A DNA stretch of 41,026 bases. Source: a virus. The stretch's first letter is position 1; each line of letters starts with the position of its first letter. Below, one piece after another: positions 36,820-41,026 of the stretch. A program made the position numbers and the translations under genes. The notes beneath the pieces are model-generated. The model saw only the letters and a program-made list of their open reading frames with translations, ran no database searches and had not been told where the DNA came from. The stretch is taken from positions 1 to 41,026 of IMG/VR virus record IMGVR_UViG_3300030098_006389; one strand, 5' to 3'.

Positions 36820-38523
36820 CTAAGCATAGTTTCCGTAACCAGTTGTCCAATCTCTGGAATTTGTCCAATTTGTAAAACTAGGGGTTGATCCTCCAAATCC
36901 CTTAGACCCTAAAGCAGCTCCACCTAAACTAGCTCCAATATTAGCTATGCCCATAAATGTTTGAAATGGCAATGAAGCTGCTTGTAAGCGATAATCGCCT
37001 GCTTGTAAGGCAAGTTGATTGCTTAATTGAGACCCTTTAAGCCCAATATCAGCTACTTGTGAAGCTGTTCCCAACCGAGTATCTTTCCGTAAAGTTGCCA
37101 TGTTTTGTGCAATCCCTTGTCTTGCAGCAGCGGTGTCTTTTCCTAACTGCCTTCTAGCCGTACCGCCAATGCCATATTTTTTTTTGTCTTCGTCTTCTGC
37201 AACCGAACCATAAATCTCAGTAATCCCAGTTCGTCTCGCATTTGCTTCGGCTTGTGCTTGAAGACGCAATCCAGTATAAAGCTGTTCAATTCGATTTTTT
37301 TCTTTATATTTGTCGATTAAAAGTTTCGATTTTTCTCTACCCAAGTTGACTTCTAACTCTGCTATTGATAAACCATAACGTTCTCTTATACCAGCTTCTA
37401 AATCAGCGTAATCTCTTCCCATTCCTGCTAACTGTTCTCCTGCTCTTGTTCTAATAGCCCCTATATTTTCTGCTTTTCTAGCCGTGTAGTCCTGAGCCAT
37501 TTGACCAGCTTGCATTAATGTAGAAGCGATATCACGATCAGCCTGTTGCCCTGCACCCCTTAGCCCTTCTAATCGAGCATATTGACGTTGCGACTCTTCT
37601 GCTGCTAGACGTTGCGACCCTTTTTCTAAAAGTTCTTTCGCTCCAGCTCCAGACAAAAATCCCCCTCTAGCTTTTTGCATTCTGGTGATTGCTTCTTCTT
37701 GTTCTTGTAATTGGAATTGATAAAGTGGTGATCTTGAAAAATCTGTGGGATCACCATAATTTGCTTCAAAATCACTTATTTCCTGTTCTGTAGCAATACC
37801 TGTCCATATTTTTTGTTGCTCCAACGCTCTTCTTCCAGCTAAAGATGTTGGGCTTAAACTTTCAATAGCTCTTTTAGAAAATCCTAACAAGCCCCCAATA
37901 GATGAGGCTGCCCCAGCTTCGGCCTCTTCTTTTGTGATAAATCCAGAAACTAACATGTCCTCCAATAATTTAGACTCTTGGTTATCATATTCATTAATAG
38001 CTAAATCCCTAGCAGAAATAATATCGTTTCTGCTGATAAGTTGCTTTTCTTCTAAGTTAGCTAAAATTTCTTGTTGTGATGTAGCTAATTTACCAGCAGC
38101 GTTTGTATACCCTTCCGATAAAGCATTCATGCTCAACTTTCCTGATTCTATTAAAGCATTTAACTCAGATTCTCTTGCTGAATCAATCTGCGTGTTTAAA
38201 GCATCTAAACCTTCTGTTACTGAGATATTTAACTGTTCGGCTGTGGACAAAATTAATTTAGTTTGCTCTAATTCAAATTCATTCAAATCTGCTAAAATGG
38301 ATGATTCTGTAGTTTCTAAATCCTCCAACGTTTTAACTTTTGCATTTTCTAGCACTTTTGCCAATCGTTTATTTTCAGCTTTTTGTTCATCAGCTAAAAG
38401 TTGTGTTGCAAGTGCTGCTGCTTTAATGCCCTTTTTCATTTTCTTATATTTTTTTACTCCAGTTCCTATTGCCCATGTTATTCCAGTTCCTATTGCCCAT
38501 GCTGTTCCACTTCCTACTGCCAT
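36820..38523 (-). CDS. Probable ejection protein, Ala-rich coiled coil
   Basis: A 567-residue protein. It opens with a Gly/Ala/Trp stretch containing an exact near-repeat (GTAWAIGTGITWAIGTG), which may interact with membranes, followed by a ~350-residue Glu/Ala/Leu-rich coiled coil and a Gly-rich end (FMGIANIGASLGGAALGSKG). This is the composition of phage internal head proteins that are expelled with DNA. The stop is 12 nt from the next start and its ATG shares a base with the acetyltransferase stop (TAATG). Confidence 0.6.
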   Translation of the reverse strand: MAVGSGTAWAIGTGITWAIGTGVKKYKKMKKGIKAAALATQLLADEQKAENKRLAKVLENAKVKTLEDLETTESSILADLNEFELEQTKLILSTAEQLNISVTEGLDALNTQIDSARESELNALIESGKLSMNALSEGYTNAAGKLATSQQEILANLEEKQLISRNDIISARDLAINEYDNQESKLLEDMLVSGFITKEEAEAGAASSIGGLLGFSKRAIESLSPTSLAGRRALEQQKIWTGIATEQEISDFEANYGDPTDFSRSPLYQFQLQEQEEAITRMQKARGGFLSGAGAKELLEKGSQRLAAEESQRQYARLEGLRGAGQQADRDIASTLMQAGQMAQDYTARKAENIGAIRTRAGEQLAGMGRDYADLEAGIRERYGLSIAELEVNLGREKSKLLIDKYKEKNRIEQLYTGLRLQAQAEANARRTGITEIYGSVAEDEDKKKYGIGGTARRQLGKDTAAARQGIAQNMATLRKDTRLGTASQVADIGLKGSQLSNQLALQAGDYRLQAASLPFQTFMGIANIGASLGGAALGSKGFGGSTPSFTNWTNSRDWTTGYGNYA

Positions 38524-38996
38524 TAATATGCCTCCTTAATTAAAACTTTATCTGAAAGTTTATAATTTTTTTTAATTAATTTTTGCGAAATATCAAACTC
38601 AGGTGATATGCTAAATGAAATTAAATCTATCTTTTTTTCTTTTGCATAATCTTCTAAATGAGCTATCAACGATAAAATTATTCTTGATTGTTTTATGGTT
38701 GATAAATTTGGATCAGCTTGCATTCCAAATTCACTAATAATTCTTTTATTAAAATTAAACATTGTTGGGACAATAACAGCTTGTAACCCCCCCACAACAA
38801 TGTCGTTATGAAATGCAATAAATAGTTTTTGACTTTCGTGTAAGACTGCCCCTTTATAAGTAGCCTCAACAGAATCTAAATCAAAAGACATTCCGTACTT
38901 TTTTAAATCGTATTTATAAAAAGACCGTTTAGCTATTTCAATAACAGCATCAATATCTTTTAATTCAGCTTCTTTTATTTTTAAGTCGTATGACAT
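38523..38996 (-). CDS. GNAT-family N-acetyltransferase
   Basis: A 157-residue enzyme. 'IKEAELKDIDAVIEIAKRSF' (first strand and helix), 'IAFHNDIVVGGLQAVIV' (central strands), 'EFGMQADPNLSTIKQSRIILSLIAHLEDYAKEKK' (the acetyl-CoA loop and helix, with 'KQSRI' in place of the usual Q/RxxGxG/A) and 'ISFSISPEFDISQKLIKKNYKL' match the GNAT order. The acetyl-CoA pyrophosphate motif is degenerate. It sits inside the late virion series between a small structural gene and the ejection genes, so it may modify virion or host proteins late in infection. It overlaps the upstream gene by 16 nt. Confidence 0.72.
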   Translation of the reverse strand: MSYDLKIKEAELKDIDAVIEIAKRSFYKYDLKKYGMSFDLDSVEATYKGAVLHESQKLFIAFHNDIVVGGLQAVIVPTMFNFNKRIISEFGMQADPNLSTIKQSRIILSLIAHLEDYAKEKKIDLISFSISPEFDISQKLIKKNYKLSDKVLIKEAY

Positions 38997-39370
38997 ACAG
39001 TAACGTACCCCCTGTTATTACTCGTTGAATCAAAATCTGTTCCATCAAAAATACCTGATCCTGTTCTGGTTAAAGTTACCCCATTTGTAGCATCGTATTT
39101 TATACTTGTCGCCCCCTCATTAAAATTAAAAATCTCATCCAAATCATCATTTAAAATCATGACGTTAATGGACGTTATAAGCTTAATATCAATTCCTAAT
39201 GAAAAAGCCACAACTTTAGAAGCTGTAGTATCCATATTCCAAGTTCCTATGTCTTTAATTTTAGTTTGCAAATAAACACTATTGGCCATTTTATTCATCA
39301 CCAAATCAAAATAAGGTAAAGATTCATCTGCTGTGCTTGCTCGAAAGTTAGGAATAGCAAACCGACTCAT
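38981..39370 (-). CDS. Hypothetical beta-rich structural protein
   Basis: A 129-residue protein, mostly beta and Thr/Asp/Gly-rich, with 'LPYFDLVMNKMANSVYLQTKIKDIGTWNMD' and a C-terminal 'NNRGYVTVCHTT'. It lies directly after the gp10-like gene with a 4-nt overlap. Similar small genes in other podoviruses are virion surface or tail-associated, but this one has no clear family. Confidence 0.5.
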   Translation of the reverse strand: MSRFAIPNFRASTADESLPYFDLVMNKMANSVYLQTKIKDIGTWNMDTTASKVVAFSLGIDIKLITSINVMILNDDLDEIFNFNEGATSIKYDATNGVTLTRTGSGIFDGTDFDSTSNNRGYVTVCHTT

Positions 39371-40797
39371 ATTTCGACCTCTTCGACTGCTTTTCCAATA
39401 ATAAAAGGAGCATCTTGAGAAAATGTGATTTCGTATTGTCTAGTATAATATGAGCCTAAATTTGAAATTTTATAAATAAATTCTGTATCACCTTGTATTT
39501 TTAATGGTATTTGGCGGTAATTACCCCATACTTGCGACCCATTATCTCGCCATCGAATTGTAGCCATAGGCTCTGTGTTGTTATTAGTTCCAATACCAAC
39601 CCCTGTTTTAAATCGAAATGTTATAGAATACGAACGCTTTTTTTTATGAGGAAGATCATGGTCAATATGACCTGTTGTCTTAGAAAAACGTATTGGTTGA
39701 ACATTGTCTGTATATGTTGTTTTATCAAGCTTAAAAACCTCTCCTGTGTAGCGTGACCCGACTAAATGCTGATTCCATCCTTTGGCATAAACATAGGTAA
39801 AACCAAGATAATTTTCTCTTTCATTTGAGCTTGAGTTGTAATAAGAATCCTCCGACCAGTAATTTAAATCTAAATTATAAACAAAACTCCGCTTCTCAGT
39901 AGGAAATGTAAACCGTATTTGATTAATACCATCATAATGCTCGTAATCAGCTACACAGTCTGATACTGTAGACATTGCTTGAATTGGTTTATCAAATGCA
40001 GTTGAAAGTTGCGTTAGCCTATATCCGTCTAATAAACATAATCTGCGTTTATCATCGAAAAAATACAAAATTCCATTCACATTTACTGCTGCGTGTCTAG
40101 CCATAATGCCTCTTCCAATTTCCATTCCGTTGAGTCTGGCGAAGGGAGACAACCCATTATTTTGATAAAATTCGATGGTAGATGATCCCATCAAAACAAT
40201 TGTCCGCCGAACCACAAACAACGCAATTAAGTTGTCAGGATTGGATTCAGCAGTTGTGAAATCAAGAGAACTGAAGGAAAACGAGTCACTTGTGAAGTCA
40301 CACCAATGAAACTTCCCTGTGCCGACATTATTACAAATTAAATAATGGTCGAGAAAAGCAACATGACTTACATTTGTTGGAGCGTCTGCATCGGTTACAA
40401 ATGCCGTATTAGCAGTTCCATTACTATATACAATTTTAGACCCATTACAAGCAACAAACGTAGTCCCATTGTCAGCAAACACAGCTCTGCCATCACTTGA
40501 GATTTTATCACCAGTATTGGTGATATTAACCACAGTTCCAGAATCGTCTTTAACTTTATAAATACTACCATCACTATGAAATAAAGCCATTTCTTGATTC
40601 TCGAACCAATAAGCACCTTCTGAGCGTTTAAATGAGCCTAGATCAGTGTGCGGTGTTAGCCCAGCACGTTTGTTCGTGTTGCCAAGTTCATCAATAAACC
40701 CATCATATAATGTTTCACTTAATTGGTCTAAAACCATTCCATCTACATTTTGTAGAGGTGGCGTGTTTATTGGAAGCGTAACTGCTTTTTTAGCCAT
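39367..40797 (-). CDS. P22 gp10-like packaged-DNA stabilisation protein
   Basis: A 476-residue protein, close to the 472 of P22 gp10, with repeating beta-propeller-like blades (NGILYFFDDKRRLCLLDG, RSFVYNLDLNYWSED, HLVGSRYTGEVFKLD) and 'FVVRRTIVLMGSSTIEFYQN'. It would sit below the gp4 ring, sealing the head and connecting the fibres. Its first bases overlap the last 8 bases of the tail-fibre gene (ATGGCTAA). Function is inferred from family and position. Confidence 0.78.
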   Translation of the reverse strand: MAKKAVTLPINTPPLQNVDGMVLDQLSETLYDGFIDELGNTNKRAGLTPHTDLGSFKRSEGAYWFENQEMALFHSDGSIYKVKDDSGTVVNITNTGDKISSDGRAVFADNGTTFVACNGSKIVYSNGTANTAFVTDADAPTNVSHVAFLDHYLICNNVGTGKFHWCDFTSDSFSFSSLDFTTAESNPDNLIALFVVRRTIVLMGSSTIEFYQNNGLSPFARLNGMEIGRGIMARHAAVNVNGILYFFDDKRRLCLLDGYRLTQLSTAFDKPIQAMSTVSDCVADYEHYDGINQIRFTFPTEKRSFVYNLDLNYWSEDSYYNSSSNERENYLGFTYVYAKGWNQHLVGSRYTGEVFKLDKTTYTDNVQPIRFSKTTGHIDHDLPHKKKRSYSITFRFKTGVGIGTNNNTEPMATIRWRDNGSQVWGNYRQIPLKIQGDTEFIYKISNLGSYYTRQYEITFSQDAPFIIGKAVEEVEI

Positions 40798-41026
40798 TTT
40801 TTATTAAGTCCAATTCTTGTTTTAATTCTTGTACGCCTTTAACTAGTACACTAACGATAGCTGTAACATTTATAGATTTAATTTTTTTCTGCATAACCGC
40901 TGTAGGCATAACCTCTTCTAATTCTTGAGCAACAAACCCAAAAATATTATCTCCCTTGTCTTCTTGAATCCAATCGAAAATTCTTGGTTTCATGTCTTTT
41001 AAAATTTCTAATCCAGTTTTTTGAAA
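40790..41026 (-). CDS. Tail fibre, C-terminal end with S74 chaperone
   Basis: This is the end of the gene at 1-2229; the first 87 bases of this segment repeat the start of the window. It codes 'FDWIQEDKGDNIFGFVAQEL' and 'EEVMPTAVMQKK', the core of the peptidase S74 chaperone, and a coiled coil that ends LDLIKNG. In the circular genome only the 49 codons plus stop at 40790-40939 are additional to the 743 codons above. Confidence 0.9.
   Translation of the reverse strand, partial: FQKTGLEILKDMKPRIFDWIQEDKGDNIFGFVAQELEEVMPTAVMQKKIKSINVTAIVSVLVKGVQELKQELDLIKNG
40940..41026. repeat. Terminal direct repeat, right copy
   Basis: Exact copy of 1-87, which closes the circle. Confidence 0.95.

Noticed and set aside
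37934-38539. Plus-strand 201-codon open frame
   Set aside because: Antisense to the Ala-rich ejection-protein gene, which has a ribosome site, coupling and coherent composition; the plus frame has no leader and a low-complexity Ser/Phe composition.

Overview
The window looks like the complete genome of a temperate, short-tailed (P22-like) bacteriophage, linearised inside a tail-fibre gene. The first 87 bases (1-87) recur exactly as the last 87 (40940-41026), and the fibre reading frame runs through the join, so the molecule closes to a circle of 40,939 bp. It is strongly AT-rich, uses sigma70-like promoters (TTGACA/TATAAT types) and has A-rich Shine-Dalgarno leaders. The host is probably a low-GC proteobacterium; the sequence does not identify it further.

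Late module, minus strand, read from 13378 down through position 1 and on from 41026 to 32191: small terminase, a run of small and membrane-peptide genes, large terminase, portal, GroES-like co-chaperonin, scaffold, capsid and an associated structural protein, gp4-like adaptor, tail fibre with a self-cleaving S74 chaperone, gp10-like DNA-stabilisation protein, a GNAT acetyltransferase, three large probable ejection proteins, a small membrane protein and an M15 peptidase endolysin. This is one continuous, tightly overlapping gene series.

Control and early module: a small HTH repressor (13710-13910, minus) faces a plus-strand early promoter across a 13-bp operator palindrome. About twenty small, mostly acidic genes of unknown function follow (14100-20355), with nearly identical A-rich leaders. 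At 20772-24182 (minus) lies a plasmid-like block: tyrosine integrase, ParA ATPase and a winged-helix protein whose gene contains two clusters of ~11-bp tandem repeats (iteron- or centromere-like). From 24671 (plus) runs a recombination and replication operon: HTH regulator, Cas4/RecB-type nuclease, Sak4-like ATPase, DUF669-like ssDNA-binding protein, DnaD-like initiator, RuvC-like resolvase and MazG-like protein.

The most unusual part is 29619-31881: a separately promoted RiPP-type cassette. A 63-residue precursor ends in four aromatic-X-Asn motifs (WTN, WRN, FDN, FGN) followed by a Gly tail. It overlaps the gene of a 666-residue radical SAM/SPASM enzyme of the GrrM/3-CyFE (cyclophane, triceptide) type. 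The C-terminal ~280 residues of that enzyme look like a second catalytic domain with an HxD...H Fe(II)/2-oxoglutarate oxygenase pattern. A phage would thus carry a two-gene pathway for a cross-linked and possibly hydroxylated peptide, next to a divergent MORN-repeat gene. Several genes (repressor, small terminase, 20450 and 31901) also appear to start directly at the transcription start (leaderless).
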